A stretch of DNA of 60,222 bases from the NCBI RefSeq assembly GCF_012933465.1, contig NZ_JABBND010000029.1, positions 1-60,222 of the forward strand. The letters run 5' to 3'. Source of the DNA: Actinomycetospora sp. TBRC 11914. Its GTDB lineage: Bacteria; Actinomycetota; Actinomycetes; Mycobacteriales; Pseudonocardiaceae. The notes beneath the pieces were generated by a model that was given only the letters and a program-made list of their open reading frames with translations, searched no databases and was not told the origin of the DNA. Position numbers and translations under genes: made by a program. The first letter of the stretch is position 1. Each line of letters starts with the position of its first letter. This document shows, piece by piece, positions 1 to 8,498 of the stretch.

Positions 1-1455
1 CACCTGGTCGCCCAGCTCCCAGCCCACCGGATCGGCCAGGTGCAGCGCCTCGGTCGGCCCCCAGGAGCCGGGGGCGTAGGAGTGCAGCGGGGTCGAGCCG
101 TCGAGCGCGGCGCCGGCCGCGTGCCAGACCTCCTCGAGCCCGTCGGGTCGGGTGAAGAGCGTCCGGTCACCGAGCAGGATGTCGTGGATCAGCCGGACGT
201 ACGGGGGCAGCGGGTCGCCCTTGACGTCCTGCAGCACGATCTCGGTGCACTGGGTCTCGAGCTCCGAGCGCGCCCCGGGCACCTCGATGTTCATCGAGAT
301 CGCGAGCGCGCCGTTCCCCGCGAGGTCGAACCGCAGCACGTTGCCGCGGACGGGGATGGCGGCGTCGCCCTCGGTCTCGGTCGACGCCCGGTAGGGGCCG
401 CCCTCCGGGTCGCGCATGACGAGGCTGACCTTCTGGGCGCTCTCGGCCATCCGCTTGCCGGTGCGCAGGAGGAACGGGACGTCGCGCCACCGGTCGGTGT
501 CGATCCAGAGGCGGGCGGCGACGAAGGTCTCGGTGTCGGAGTCGTCGGCGACGTGCTCGAGGTCGCGGTAGCCCTCGAACTGGCCGCGGACGACGTCGTC
601 GGGCACCAGCGGCCGGAACGCCTTCACGGCGTCGGCCCGGGCCTGCGCGATCTCGTTCGCCGAGAGGCTCGACGGGGCCTCCATCGCGATCTCGGCCGCC
701 ACCTGGAACAGGTGGGTGACGAGCATGTCGAGCACGGCGCCGGTGGCGTCGTAGAACTCGGCCCGGTCGGCGACGTCGAGGACCTCGGGCACGTCGATCT
801 GCACGGCCGCGACGTGGTGGCGATCCCACGAGGACCAGAACAGCCCGTTGGCGAACCGCAGCGCCCGCAGCTGCTGCGTCGCCTCCTTCCCGAGGAAGTG
901 GTCGATCCGGTAGACCACCGACTCGTCGAACACCCGGTGCACGGCCTCGTCGAGCGTGCGGAACGCCTCGAGCGAGGTGCCGAACGGCTTCTCGAACACC
1001 ACCCGCGAGCGCTCGGCGAGACCGTGGGCGCCCAGGGCGTTGGTGATCGGCTCGAAGGCGGTCGGCGGCACCCCGAGGTAGTGGACGCGCTGGACCGCGT
1101 TCCGGTCCCCGTCGCCGAGCTCGTCCTCCCCCGCCGCGACCTCGTCGACGAGCTGACCCGGGTCGTCGACGGTGAACCCGTCCCCCGCGAACCGCAGCCG
1201 GGCCGCGAACTCGTCCCACGGCCCCTCCTCGGGCTTCGGCCCGAACCGGTCGAGGACGCCGTGCACGTGGTCGCGGAACTCGTCGTCCGAGAGCCGCCGC
1301 CGCCCGCTGCCGATCAGCAGCCACTTCTCCGGGAGCAGCCGTTCCTGCGCCAGCCGGTAGAACGCGGGCAGGACGAGCCGCGCCGCCAGGTCACCGCTCG
1401 CGCCGAACAGCACGAAGACGGTCGGCGGCATGTCGGGTGTTCCGGGGTCGCTCAC
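1..1455 (-). CDS. zwf: Glucose-6-phosphate dehydrogenase, 3' end outside window
   Basis: Oxidises glucose-6-phosphate with NADP+ in the first step of the oxidative pentose phosphate pathway (cytosolic). The 485 codons visible run off the left edge, so the C-terminus is missing. The N-terminus has the dinucleotide-binding pattern VFVLFGASGDLA (about residues 13-24) and the active-site pattern YRIDHFLGKE is present near residue 175. Later blocks (FLLRTGKRM, the substrate and NADP domain) are intact. I chose the GTG at 1453-1455 because the Rossmann strand begins only 12 residues later. Upstream on the same strand is an ACT/MFS pair, not the tal-zwf-opcA order usual in actinomycetes. Function is secure; the isozyme role is not known. 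Confidence 0.95.
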   Translation of the reverse strand, partial: MSDPGTPDMPPTVFVLFGASGDLAARLVLPAFYRLAQERLLPEKWLLIGSGRRRLSDDEFRDHVHGVLDRFGPKPEEGPWDEFAARLRFAGDGFTVDDPGQLVDEVAAGEDELGDGDRNAVQRVHYLGVPPTAFEPITNALGAHGLAERSRVVFEKPFGTSLEAFRTLDEAVHRVFDESVVYRIDHFLGKEATQQLRALRFANGLFWSSWDRHHVAAVQIDVPEVLDVADRAEFYDATGAVLDMLVTHLFQVAAEIAMEAPSSLSANEIAQARADAVKAFRPLVPDDVVRGQFEGYRDLEHVADDSDTETFVAARLWIDTDRWRDVPFLLRTGKRMAESAQKVSLVMRDPEGGPYRASTETEGDAAIPVRGNVLRFDLAGNGALAISMNIEVPGARSELETQCTEIVLQDVKGDPLPPYVRLIHDILLGDRTLFTRPDGLEEVWHAAGAALDGSTPLHSYAPGSWGPTEALHLADPVGWELGDQV

Positions 1456-1580
1456 GGTGCTGAGCTTGCCCTGTCGCGCAAGCGATGACACGCGGGTGCG
1501 CCCGACCCGGGGGCACCCGCGACGGTGCGCGGCGCGCCCGTCGCGGAGCGTGCCCGTCCCGACCCCGCGCTGGGTCTTTC

Positions 1581-1630
1581 CATGATCACGAGCAGGCACC
1601 CGCGGCACCTGCCCGCTGTGCCCCTCGCCG
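1581..1630. repeat. Intergenic palindromic repeat, CATGATCAC family, copy 1
   Basis: A 50-bp copy of an element that begins CATGATCACGAGC and ends in GTGCCCCTCGCC. It abuts the stop codon of the ACT-domain gene (1631-1633). Two further copies lie at 41846-41908 and 41929-41991. Inner arms GCAGG and CCTGC can pair on the minus strand, so it may form a transcript-end hairpin for the ACT/MFS operon. Confidence 0.6.
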
Positions 1631-2032
1631 TCAGGTCGACGACGAGGCCCCCGCCGCCAGTCGTTCCAGGACCGCCACCGCCTCGTGGCGTCGGTCCCAC
1701 GGGACGAACAGGTGGTCGTGGTGGAACCCGCTCACCGGGTTCGCGCTGATCCCGGCGTCGGCCAACGCCCGGGTCACCGCGGCGAGGAACCCGACGGCCG
1801 CCAGCGAGGACCGCACCTCGAGGGTGATCCACCCGCAGGGGTACTCGGCGTCGAGCCCGTCGGTGGCCTCTGCGGGCACGACGACCGTCGTCCCCTCGTC
1901 CTCGGCGAGGGTCATCACCGCTCCCGGCACCGCCCGGCCGTCGTCGGGCACCGTCGCGAACACGTACCGGCCCGGCCGCAGCCGCGGCGTCATCCCGGCC
2001 AGCAGCGCGCCGGGGTCCGTGAGGCCGCTCAC
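1631..2032 (-). CDS. ACT domain-containing protein (ACT_3/DUF2241-like)
   Basis: A 133-residue protein containing two ACT-like halves. The N-terminal half has the LRPGRYVFATVPD signature of the DUF2241/ACT_3 group, and the C-terminal half carries the second ACT fold (about residues 70-125). ACT domains bind small ligands, often amino acids, to regulate a partner. Here no enzyme domain is attached, so the partner is unknown. The GTG start at 2030-2032 overlaps the stop of the upstream MFS gene (GTGA), so the two are translationally coupled. That suggests, as inference, a regulator or sensor linked to the exporter's substrate. Confidence 0.82.
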   Translation of the reverse strand: MSGLTDPGALLAGMTPRLRPGRYVFATVPDDGRAVPGAVMTLAEDEGTTVVVPAEATDGLDAEYPCGWITLEVRSSLAAVGFLAAVTRALADAGISANPVSGFHHDHLFVPWDRRHEAVAVLERLAAGASSST

Positions 2033-3525
2033 GACCGCGGGTACTGCTGCGGGCTCGAGATCCCGCAGTGCGCGCACTCGGCCAGGGGGATCTCCTCCGC
2101 CGGCCGGGGCCGCAGCGCCCGCAGGAGGGTCGCGGAGAGCACGGCCCCGCCGAGCAGCAGGCAGGCGGCGATGACGACGGCGCGGTGGTAGCCGGCCGAG
2201 AACGCCGCCGGGTTGGTGTAGTCCGCGCCCGCGATCCCCGCCGCCGCCGGGATGACGGCGACCGCGAGCAGCCCGGCCGCCCGGGCGACCGCGTTGTTGA
2301 CGCCGGAGGCGACGCCGGCGTGGCGGTCGTCGGCCGCGTCGAGCACCGCCGCGGTCAACGGGGCCACCGTCGCGGAGAGCCCGAGCCCGAAGAGCACGAC
2401 GGCGGGCAGCACGTCGAGCAGGTAGGACGCCCCGACGCCGACCCGCAGCAGCAGGAGCATCCCGCCGGCCGCCGTGACCAGCCCGACCGTCATGGGCAGC
2501 CGCGGCCCGATCCGCGACGCCAGCCGGCCCGCCCGCGCCGAGAGCAGCAGCATGATCACGGTGATCGGCAGCGTCGACACCCCCGCCGCCAGGGGCGAGA
2601 ACCCGGCGACGATCTGCAGCTGCAGCACCAGCAGCACGAACAGCACCCCGAGCGCCGCGTAGACCAGCAGCGTCACGACGTTGAGTGCGGAGAAGCGGGG
2701 GTTCGCGAACAGGTCGGTCGGCACGAGCGGCGCCCGGGAGCGGCGCTCGACGAACACGAACGTCACCAGGGCGGCGACCCCGACCAGACCGGTCACGACG
2801 ACGCCGGGCGAGGCGCCCGCCGTCCCGGCCTCGGTCAGCGACCACGTCAGGGCGCCGAGACCGAGCAGCGCCAGGACGGTGCCGGGCACGTCGAGATGCG
2901 GGACCGCCTCGGTGTCCCGCGACTCCGGCACGTGGCGCAGCGCCGCCGCGATCACGACGGCGGCCAGCGGCAGATTGATCAGGAACACCGCGCGCCAGGT
3001 CCACTCGACGAGCCAGCCGCCGACGAACGGCCCCACCGCCCCGGCCACCCCGGCGAGCCCGGACCACGCGCCGATCGCCGCCGCGCGGTCGCTGCCGTGG
3101 AAGGACGCCGAGATCAGCGCCAGCGAGCCCGGGGTGAGCAGCGCACCACCCACGCCCTGCAGCGCCCGCGCCCCGATGAGCACCTCGATCGACGGGGCGA
3201 ACCCGCACAGCGCCGACGCGAGCGCGAACCACGCGACGCCGATGAGGAAGATCCGGCGCCGGCCGAACCGGTCCCCCAGCGACCCGCCGAGCAGGATGAA
3301 CCCGGCCAGGGTGAGCGTGTAGGCGTTCACGGTCCACTGCAGCCCGGCGAACGACGTCCCGAAGTCCGACCCGATGCGCTCGAGCGCGACGTTGACCACC
3401 GTCGAGTCGAGCATCGCGAGCCCCGACCCGAGCACCGTCGTCGCCAGCACCCACCGCCCCGCGGGAGTGCCCATCCGCAGGCCGGCGGCGCTCGCCGGCT
3501 CGTCGCTGGTCACACCGCCCAGCAT
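2029..3525 (-). CDS. MFS transporter, DHA2 (14-TM drug:H+ antiporter) family
   Basis: A 498-residue proton-driven exporter of the plasma membrane. Diagnostic blocks are motif A (GGSLGDRFGRRR) after the second helix, the helix-1 signature LDSTVVNVALE, and the family motif C region GLAGVAGAVGPFVGGWL. About fourteen hydrophobic segments fit the DHA2 family (EmrB/QacA type). I chose the ATG at 3523-3525 (MLGGVTSDE). A longer reading to 3801 would cross the divergent protease gene, and a later ATG at residue 17 is also possible. The gene is coupled through a 4-bp overlap to the ACT-domain gene downstream. The substrate cannot be read from sequence. Confidence 0.9.
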   Translation of the reverse strand: MLGGVTSDEPASAAGLRMGTPAGRWVLATTVLGSGLAMLDSTVVNVALERIGSDFGTSFAGLQWTVNAYTLTLAGFILLGGSLGDRFGRRRIFLIGVAWFALASALCGFAPSIEVLIGARALQGVGGALLTPGSLALISASFHGSDRAAAIGAWSGLAGVAGAVGPFVGGWLVEWTWRAVFLINLPLAAVVIAAALRHVPESRDTEAVPHLDVPGTVLALLGLGALTWSLTEAGTAGASPGVVVTGLVGVAALVTFVFVERRSRAPLVPTDLFANPRFSALNVVTLLVYAALGVLFVLLVLQLQIVAGFSPLAAGVSTLPITVIMLLLSARAGRLASRIGPRLPMTVGLVTAAGGMLLLLRVGVGASYLLDVLPAVVLFGLGLSATVAPLTAAVLDAADDRHAGVASGVNNAVARAAGLLAVAVIPAAAGIAGADYTNPAAFSAGYHRAVVIAACLLLGGAVLSATLLRALRPRPAEEIPLAECAHCGISSPQQYPRS

Positions 3526-4297
3526 GACGGTCGCCCCACGCCGTCGCGCTACGGTTCGGCGCATCGCCACGATCACCTCGACCGCGCCGTCCCCGCTGCA
3601 GCCGATCGGCGAGCTCACCGCCGCGCAGACGCAGGTCGCGCTCGTCGTCGCCGCCGGCCTCGTCGCGCTCGCCGTCGTCGCGGGCGGTGCGACGTGGCGC
3701 CTCGCGCGCAACGTCGTGACGATCGCCCACGAGGGCGGGCACGCGCTCGTCGCGATCGCGTCCGGGCGCCAGCTCACCCGCATCCTGCTGCACTCCGACA
3801 CGTCCGGGGTGACGGTGTCGAAGGGGCGCCGCGACGGCCCGGGGATGGTCGCGACGGCGTTCGCGGGCTACGCGACCCCGCCCCTGCTCGGGCTGGGGGC
3901 GGCGGCCCTGGTGGCCGGCGGCGCGGTCCCGACGATGCTCGGCCTGTCGATCATGGTGCTGCTCGGCACGCTGGCGCTGATCCGCAACCTCTACGGCGTC
4001 GCGTCGGTGGTGGTCACCGGCGCCGTCGTCGTGGTCGTCATCGCCTACGGGACCACGACGGTGCAGTACGGCTTCGCGTGCTTCGTGACCTGGTTCCTCA
4101 TCGTGGGCGGGCTGAAGACGGTGCTGGAGGTGCAGCGCAAGCGGGCCGGGCGCCGCGCGGCCGACTCCGATCCCGACCAGCTCGAGCGGCTCACCGGCGT
4201 CCCGGCCGGGATCTTCGTGGCGATGTTCGCGCTGATCGGCGTGCTGGCGCTGATCTTCTCCGGGAACCTGCTGCTGTCCTGGCCTCCGCTGTCCTGA
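3524..4297 (+). CDS. M50B-like membrane metalloprotease
   Basis: An integral membrane zinc protease candidate of the peptidase M50B-like family. It has HEGGH (an HExxH zinc-binding motif) early in the protein, after the first transmembrane helix, and about six hydrophobic segments in all. The C-terminus has a soluble stretch (QRKRAGRRAADSDPDQLERLTG) before the last helix. The start is uncertain. The ATG at 3524 gives 257 residues and overlaps the divergent MFS ATG. A promoter-like TACGGT at 3550-3555 sits exactly 7 nt before an in-frame ATC at 3563. It is convergent with the FhuF-like gene. Substrate and role are unknown; family members process membrane-bound regulators. Confidence 0.82.
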   Translation: MTVAPRRRATVRRIATITSTAPSPLQPIGELTAAQTQVALVVAAGLVALAVVAGGATWRLARNVVTIAHEGGHALVAIASGRQLTRILLHSDTSGVTVSKGRRDGPGMVATAFAGYATPPLLGLGAAALVAGGAVPTMLGLSIMVLLGTLALIRNLYGVASVVVTGAVVVVVIAYGTTTVQYGFACFVTWFLIVGGLKTVLEVQRKRAGRRAADSDPDQLERLTGVPAGIFVAMFALIGVLALIFSGNLLLSWPPLS

Positions 4298-4335
4298 TCC
4301 GGCTGCTGTCCTGATCCGGCGCGCTGTCGTGACGC

Positions 4336-5037
4336 TCAGGCGTTGAGCACGCAGTCACCGCAGGTGCCGCCGCCGGGGACGCGGTAGAACAGGCAGCAGG
4401 TGCGCCGGGCGAACCCGATCCCGGTGGGGTGCGAGGGCTCGTCCACGAACCGCCCCAGTCCCTGCAGCGGCGGGTGCCCGAGGATCCCGACGGCGAGGGC
4501 GCGGGCCGCCGGCGACGACCCCGGTCGCTGGGTGAGGAGCATCCGCAGCGCCCCGCCGAGCGACGAGGCGACGTTGCCCCACGTCACCTGCTCGGAGACC
4601 GAGGCCTGGGCGCTGGTGGCGTCGAGCACCGGGCGCAGTGTGAGGTCGAGCTCGCGGGCCGCCGTCGCCGCGAGGTCGTCGCCCGGCTCGACCGCCTCGG
4701 GGCGCTCGATCCACAGCGGGGCGGGACCACCGGACCACGGGCGCCACCGCAGGCGGTCGTGCAGGCGCGGGACGACGCCGTGCAGCGTCCCGGCCCCGAG
4801 GACGAGCGCGGTGACGCGGGCCGAGACCGACAGCGACAGCAGCGAGGCCGCGATCCGCCGCGGCACCCCGCCGAGCTGCGCGGCGACCTGGTCGATGCGC
4901 TGGTCGAGGACGTCCCCGGCCAGGGTGTGGAAGGGCCGCCAGGAGGGGTCGACGCCCTCGGCGGGTCCGGTCGCCAGAGCGAAGAAGCCCTCGAGGGCCG
5001 CGACGTCCGCCATCTCCCCGGTGAGCTCCGCGGCCAT
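4336..5037 (-). CDS. FhuF-like (2Fe-2S) ferric-siderophore reductase
   Basis: About 233 residues. The C-terminus carries the FhuF-type 2Fe-2S ligand set C-C-x10-C-x2-C in RTCCLFYRVPGGGTCGDCVL, placed at the extreme C-terminus as in the family. FhuF proteins reduce ferric iron in imported siderophores in the cytosol. The N-terminal two thirds is the divergent ferric-reductase fold, with the conserved WGN block (VTWGNVASSLGGALRML). The start chosen is the ATG at 5035-5037. An in-frame start at 5079 would add 14 residues. No siderophore genes lie nearby, so the iron source is unspecified. Confidence 0.85.
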   Translation of the reverse strand: MAAELTGEMADVAALEGFFALATGPAEGVDPSWRPFHTLAGDVLDQRIDQVAAQLGGVPRRIAASLLSLSVSARVTALVLGAGTLHGVVPRLHDRLRWRPWSGGPAPLWIERPEAVEPGDDLAATAARELDLTLRPVLDATSAQASVSEQVTWGNVASSLGGALRMLLTQRPGSSPAARALAVGILGHPPLQGLGRFVDEPSHPTGIGFARRTCCLFYRVPGGGTCGDCVLNA

Positions 5038-5176
5038 GGCCCCATCGTCCCGGATACGACGGGGTGTCACCGCGCTCACCCGTTCGGCCCTCTCCGGGCG
5101 GCCCGTGTGCGGACCGGGTCGTGACGATCGTCGGCATGCGGTCGGCGCCGTCGGGGCGATTCGTTAGGTTCGGCGC

Positions 5177-7102
5177 ATGCTCGACTCGGGTCTGCGCTTC
5201 GCCTTCGCCTTCCTACCGGCAGGCGTGGCGATCGTCGTCGGCCTCGTGCTCGCCGTGCAGCGCCGTCGGGTGCAGCCCGAGGTGGCCAGGCCGGCGATCG
5301 CGGGCCTCGCCCTGCAACTGGCGGCGGCGCTGCTGTCCGCCTCGACCGTGGTGGTGCTCCCGGCGCTAATCAGCTCGGGGTCCAGCCCCTCGAGCGTGCT
5401 GACCGCGTCCAGCCTCATCGGCGTGCTGACGGCGCTGCTGACGGTGCTCGGGTGGGTGCTGCTCCTCATCGCGCTGTTCCGCCGGCTGCCCGCCTCGGCG
5501 CCCACGGCCGTGTCCGCGCCCACCCCCGCGGCCGGTCTCCCCGGCGCGCCGGTGCCCCCGGGTCCGCCGCCCTACGGGCAGCCGCCGGCCGACGACGCGC
5601 CGACCGGCCGTCACGCCCTGCTCGACGAGCACGGCCAGGTGGTCGTCGCCCAGGAGGGCGTGCGCCTCTCCCCCCGGGCCGCGGCCCTGACCGGGGGCGC
5701 CGCCGTGGGCGCCGCGGGAACCGCCGGTGCCGCCGGGGCGGCCGCCGCCGCGGCCTCCCACGACGACGACGCTCCCGCACCGCGGGCCGAGGAGATGCCG
5801 ACCGAGGCGGTCCCGATCGCCGGGCACCGGGACACGGCCGCGACGTCCGGGGACCACGCGTCGGACGGTGCCGACGCGGACGGGCCCGGGGACGAGGACG
5901 CCTCCGACGCCGGCCCGGCCGGGGTCGACGAGGGCGCCGTCGGCGGGATGCCCACCGAGGCGCCCCGCGGCAGGGACGGGGCCTCGGGGTCCGGCGAGCC
6001 CGGTTCCGGCGAGCCCGGTTCCGGCGAGTCCGGTTCTCGCGCTCCCGGCTCCGGCGAGTCCGGTTCCGGTGGCGCGGTGGCGCACGAAGCCGCGGTCGGC
6101 GGTGTCCCGACCGGGGCCGGTGCGGCAGGTGCGGCCGCGGGCCGGGACCAGCGGCCCGACCGTCCGGACCGGCCCCGCGACGTGGCGGCCCGGCCCGCCG
6201 CGGCCGGTGCTGCGGCGGCCGGTGGTGCGGTCGCCGGCGGTGCCGCGGCCGGTGGTGCGGCGGCCGGTGCTGCGGCGGCCGGTGGTGCCGCGGCCGGTGG
6301 TGCGGCCGCCAGCGGTGCCGCGGCCGGATCGGGGGACGGCACCGCCGACTCCGCCGACTCGGCCGACGACGCCGTCACCGAGACCCTGCGCGCCCACGGG
6401 CCCGGGAGCGGTCGCGGCCCGGCGTCCGCCACCCCCTCCGCTCCCCCCGCGGAGGCCGCGGCCCCCGACCCCGGGACCGCCGGTGTCGACGAGTCGGCGG
6501 TCGGCGGTGTCCCCACGGCCGCGGCCGACCCGCCCCCCGACCCCGGTCCCGTCAGGGTCGACGAGAGCGCCGTGGGCGGGGTGCCGACGGATGCCCGGGC
6601 CGGCACCCCCGACGACGCGCCCCCGGCCGAGTCGTCCGAGTCGTCCGGGCCGGCCGCCGGTGCCGGGCAGCCGGGCCGGCCGGAGGCCCGGCACCATCCC
6701 GGGATCGGGCGCTCCCCCAAGCCCCCGGAACGCCCGGGCAGCGATGGCACCGGCGACGCGGACAGCACGCCGAGGACCGACGAGGGATCCGCCGGCGCCA
6801 CGCCCGCGCCGCGGCCCGTCGGCGGGAGCGGCGACCTCTTCCGCCCGGTCTCGACCGCGGCGTCGGTGCCGGAGGAGGCGATCGGCGGCACCCCGACCGG
6901 CGCGGCCGGCGGGACCCCGGGGTCCCCCGCCGCGGAGGAGGGCGAGGACGAGGCGACACCCCGTCTGGCCCGGGCGGAACGGACGGCGTCGCCGGTGGCG
7001 GGGTGGTTCGAGCCCGTCACCGACAGCCAGGAGGGTGGCTTCAGCAGCTCGGGGTCACCGCGGGAGGACCCCGGGACGAACGGTCACCACCAGGGGCGCT
7101 GA
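5177..7102 (+). CDS. Membrane protein with long low-complexity tail and repeated GGxPT motif
   Basis: A 641-residue protein. Three hydrophobic helices occupy residues about 5-105, and a Pro/Gly/Ala/Asp-rich tail fills the rest. The tail contains a motif of form [V/A]-[D/H/E]-E-x-A-[V/I]-G-G-x-P-T at about residues 252, 301, 436, 460 and 565, with a degenerate copy near 204. It also has GSGEP(G/S) repeats and a stretch of AAAGGAAAG repeats. The ATG at 5177 follows a leaderless promoter (TAGGTT, 6 nt). Its end overlaps the convergent ureD by 19 bp. I do not recognise a family. The spaced motifs look like short linear binding sites, which is inference. Confidence 0.8.
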   Translation: MLDSGLRFAFAFLPAGVAIVVGLVLAVQRRRVQPEVARPAIAGLALQLAAALLSASTVVVLPALISSGSSPSSVLTASSLIGVLTALLTVLGWVLLLIALFRRLPASAPTAVSAPTPAAGLPGAPVPPGPPPYGQPPADDAPTGRHALLDEHGQVVVAQEGVRLSPRAAALTGGAAVGAAGTAGAAGAAAAAASHDDDAPAPRAEEMPTEAVPIAGHRDTAATSGDHASDGADADGPGDEDASDAGPAGVDEGAVGGMPTEAPRGRDGASGSGEPGSGEPGSGESGSRAPGSGESGSGGAVAHEAAVGGVPTGAGAAGAAAGRDQRPDRPDRPRDVAARPAAAGAAAAGGAVAGGAAAGGAAAGAAAAGGAAAGGAAASGAAAGSGDGTADSADSADDAVTETLRAHGPGSGRGPASATPSAPPAEAAAPDPGTAGVDESAVGGVPTAAADPPPDPGPVRVDESAVGGVPTDARAGTPDDAPPAESSESSGPAAGAGQPGRPEARHHPGIGRSPKPPERPGSDGTGDADSTPRTDEGSAGATPAPRPVGGSGDLFRPVSTAASVPEEAIGGTPTGAAGGTPGSPAAEEGEDEATPRLARAERTASPVAGWFEPVTDSQEGGFSSSGSPREDPGTNGHHQGR

Positions 7103-7839
7103 GCGCCTCCCTCGCGGGCGAGCACCCCGGCGACCGCCCGCGTGCCACCGAGGGCCGTGAGCAGGCTTCCCGGCCCGTCGAGCGGGGTGCGGGCCCAGAC
7201 GGCGTCGTCGTCCCCGGACTCCTCCCCGGCGGGAGCACCGGGCCCGACGACGAGCACCGTGCCCACCGACCGCGCCCCGCCGGTCCCCCCGAGGCCGGTC
7301 AGCACGGGATCGGCGCCGTCGAGCAGCGTCGTGGTCGCCAGCACCGGCGCCCCGGCCACGCCCGCCCGGAGCGTGGCGGCACACCGCCCGCCATCCTGCC
7401 CGGTGCGGCCGAGGACCAGCTGCTCGACGACGCGGGCCCGCGCCCCCTCCGCCAGGTCCAGCCGCACCGAGGGCTCCCACGCGGCACCGTCGCAGACGAC
7501 GGTCGGTTCGGGCCGCCAGTCGAACGCCGACCCGGCGGCCAGCTCGGCCTCGACGGCGCACGACGCCACCGCGCCGGCGTCCCGACCCGGCTGCACGACG
7601 GTCGCCGCCGCGCTGTGCACCGCCAACCGTTCTCCCGGGCCGAGCTCCACCCGCAGCCGCAGCCGGTCGCCCCCGAGCGGGCCACCACCGACGGCGACGA
7701 CGTGCACCCGCCGCGGGCCGGTGCGCCGCAGCACGACCGGCGGCGCCGAGGCCCAGGTGAGCCGGCCGTCGACCAGCCGGAGGCGGGCCGTCGCGTCGAC
7801 CGCGGACAGCCCGGTGGCGGCACCGGCCGTCAGCGTCAC
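7084..7839 (-). CDS. ureD: Urease accessory protein UreD
   Basis: UreD (251 residues) scaffolds the UreD-UreF-UreG complex that delivers nickel and CO2 to apo-urease in the cytosol. The sequence shows the family pattern: N-terminal [25 protein letters not shown], central [20 protein letters not shown], and [12 protein letters not shown]. Its GTG start overlaps the ureG stop by 4 bp, so it is the last gene of the translationally coupled urease operon. The actinobacterial UreDs are short and divergent and this one fits that class. The 3' end overlaps the convergent membrane-protein gene. Confidence 0.9.
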   Translation of the reverse strand: MTLTAGAATGLSAVDATARLRLVDGRLTWASAPPVVLRRTGPRRVHVVAVGGGPLGGDRLRLRVELGPGERLAVHSAAATVVQPGRDAGAVASCAVEAELAAGSAFDWRPEPTVVCDGAAWEPSVRLDLAEGARARVVEQLVLGRTGQDGGRCAATLRAGVAGAPVLATTTLLDGADPVLTGLGGTGGARSVGTVLVVGPGAPAGEESGDDDAVWARTPLDGPGSLLTALGGTRAVAGVLAREGGAQRPWW

Positions 7840-8498
7840 GCGGCCACCGGCACCTGGGCGCGCACCCAGTCGACCACCTGGGTGATCGGCGCGGTCCGGA
7901 CCGAGGTCAGCGCGGTCGGCTTACCGTCGCGGACCCGTGCCGCGTCGGCCGCCATGCGCTCGGTGTCGGCCCCCACCAGCGGGCCGAGGTCGACCTTGTT
8001 GATCACCAGGAGGTCGGCGCCCGCGACGCCCGGGCCGCCCTTGCGGGGGACGTCGTCGCCGCCGGCGGTGTCGACCACGAAGATCTGCCGGTCGACGAGC
8101 CCGTAGCTGAAGGTGGCCGTGAGGTTGTCGCCACCGGACTCGACGAGCACGAGGTCGGGGTCGAAGCGCTCGACGAGGTCCTCGACGGCGTCGAGGTTGG
8201 CGGTGACGTCGTCCCGGATCGCGGTGTGCGGGCAGCAGCCGGTGCGGACGGCGACGATGCGCTCGGGGTCGAGGACGGCCTCGCGGCGCAGGAAGTCGGC
8301 GTCCTCGGTGGTGTAGATGTCGTTGGTGACCACGGCGACCGAGAGCTCGTCGCGCAGCACCCGGCACAGCGCCGCCACCAGCGCGGTCTTCCCGCAACCG
8401 ACGGGCCCGCCGATGCCGATCCGGACGGCGCGGCCGACCCGCGGCGGGTGGTCGTGGGTGCCGCCGCCGAGGTCGTGGTCGTCGAGTCTATGAAGCAA
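7836..8498 (-). CDS. ureG: Urease accessory GTPase UreG
   Basis: A SIMIBI-class GTPase (220 residues) that powers nickel insertion into urease. It has the P-loop [11 protein letters not shown], the conserved [13 protein letters not shown] block, the metal-binding Cys-Pro-His motif in [13 protein letters not shown], and VINKVDL for guanine recognition. The family is normally about 205-225 residues. The start is best placed at TTG (8496-8498): no ATG or GTG occurs in frame before the P-loop, and AAGGAG at 8505-8510 lies 6 nt upstream. This start overlaps the ureF end by 11 bp. The His/Asp-rich N-terminus ([13 protein letters not shown]) could bind metal, as in other UreGs. Confidence 0.95.
   Translation of the reverse strand: MLHRLDDHDLGGGTHDHPPRVGRAVRIGIGGPVGCGKTALVAALCRVLRDELSVAVVTNDIYTTEDADFLRREAVLDPERIVAVRTGCCPHTAIRDDVTANLDAVEDLVERFDPDLVLVESGGDNLTATFSYGLVDRQIFVVDTAGGDDVPRKGGPGVAGADLLVINKVDLGPLVGADTERMAADAARVRDGKPTALTSVRTAPITQVVDWVRAQVPVAA

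Noticed and set aside
40..1488. Plus-strand open frame opposite zwf.
   Set aside because: zwf on the minus strand has the G6PD active-site motif; the plus frame is a shadow.
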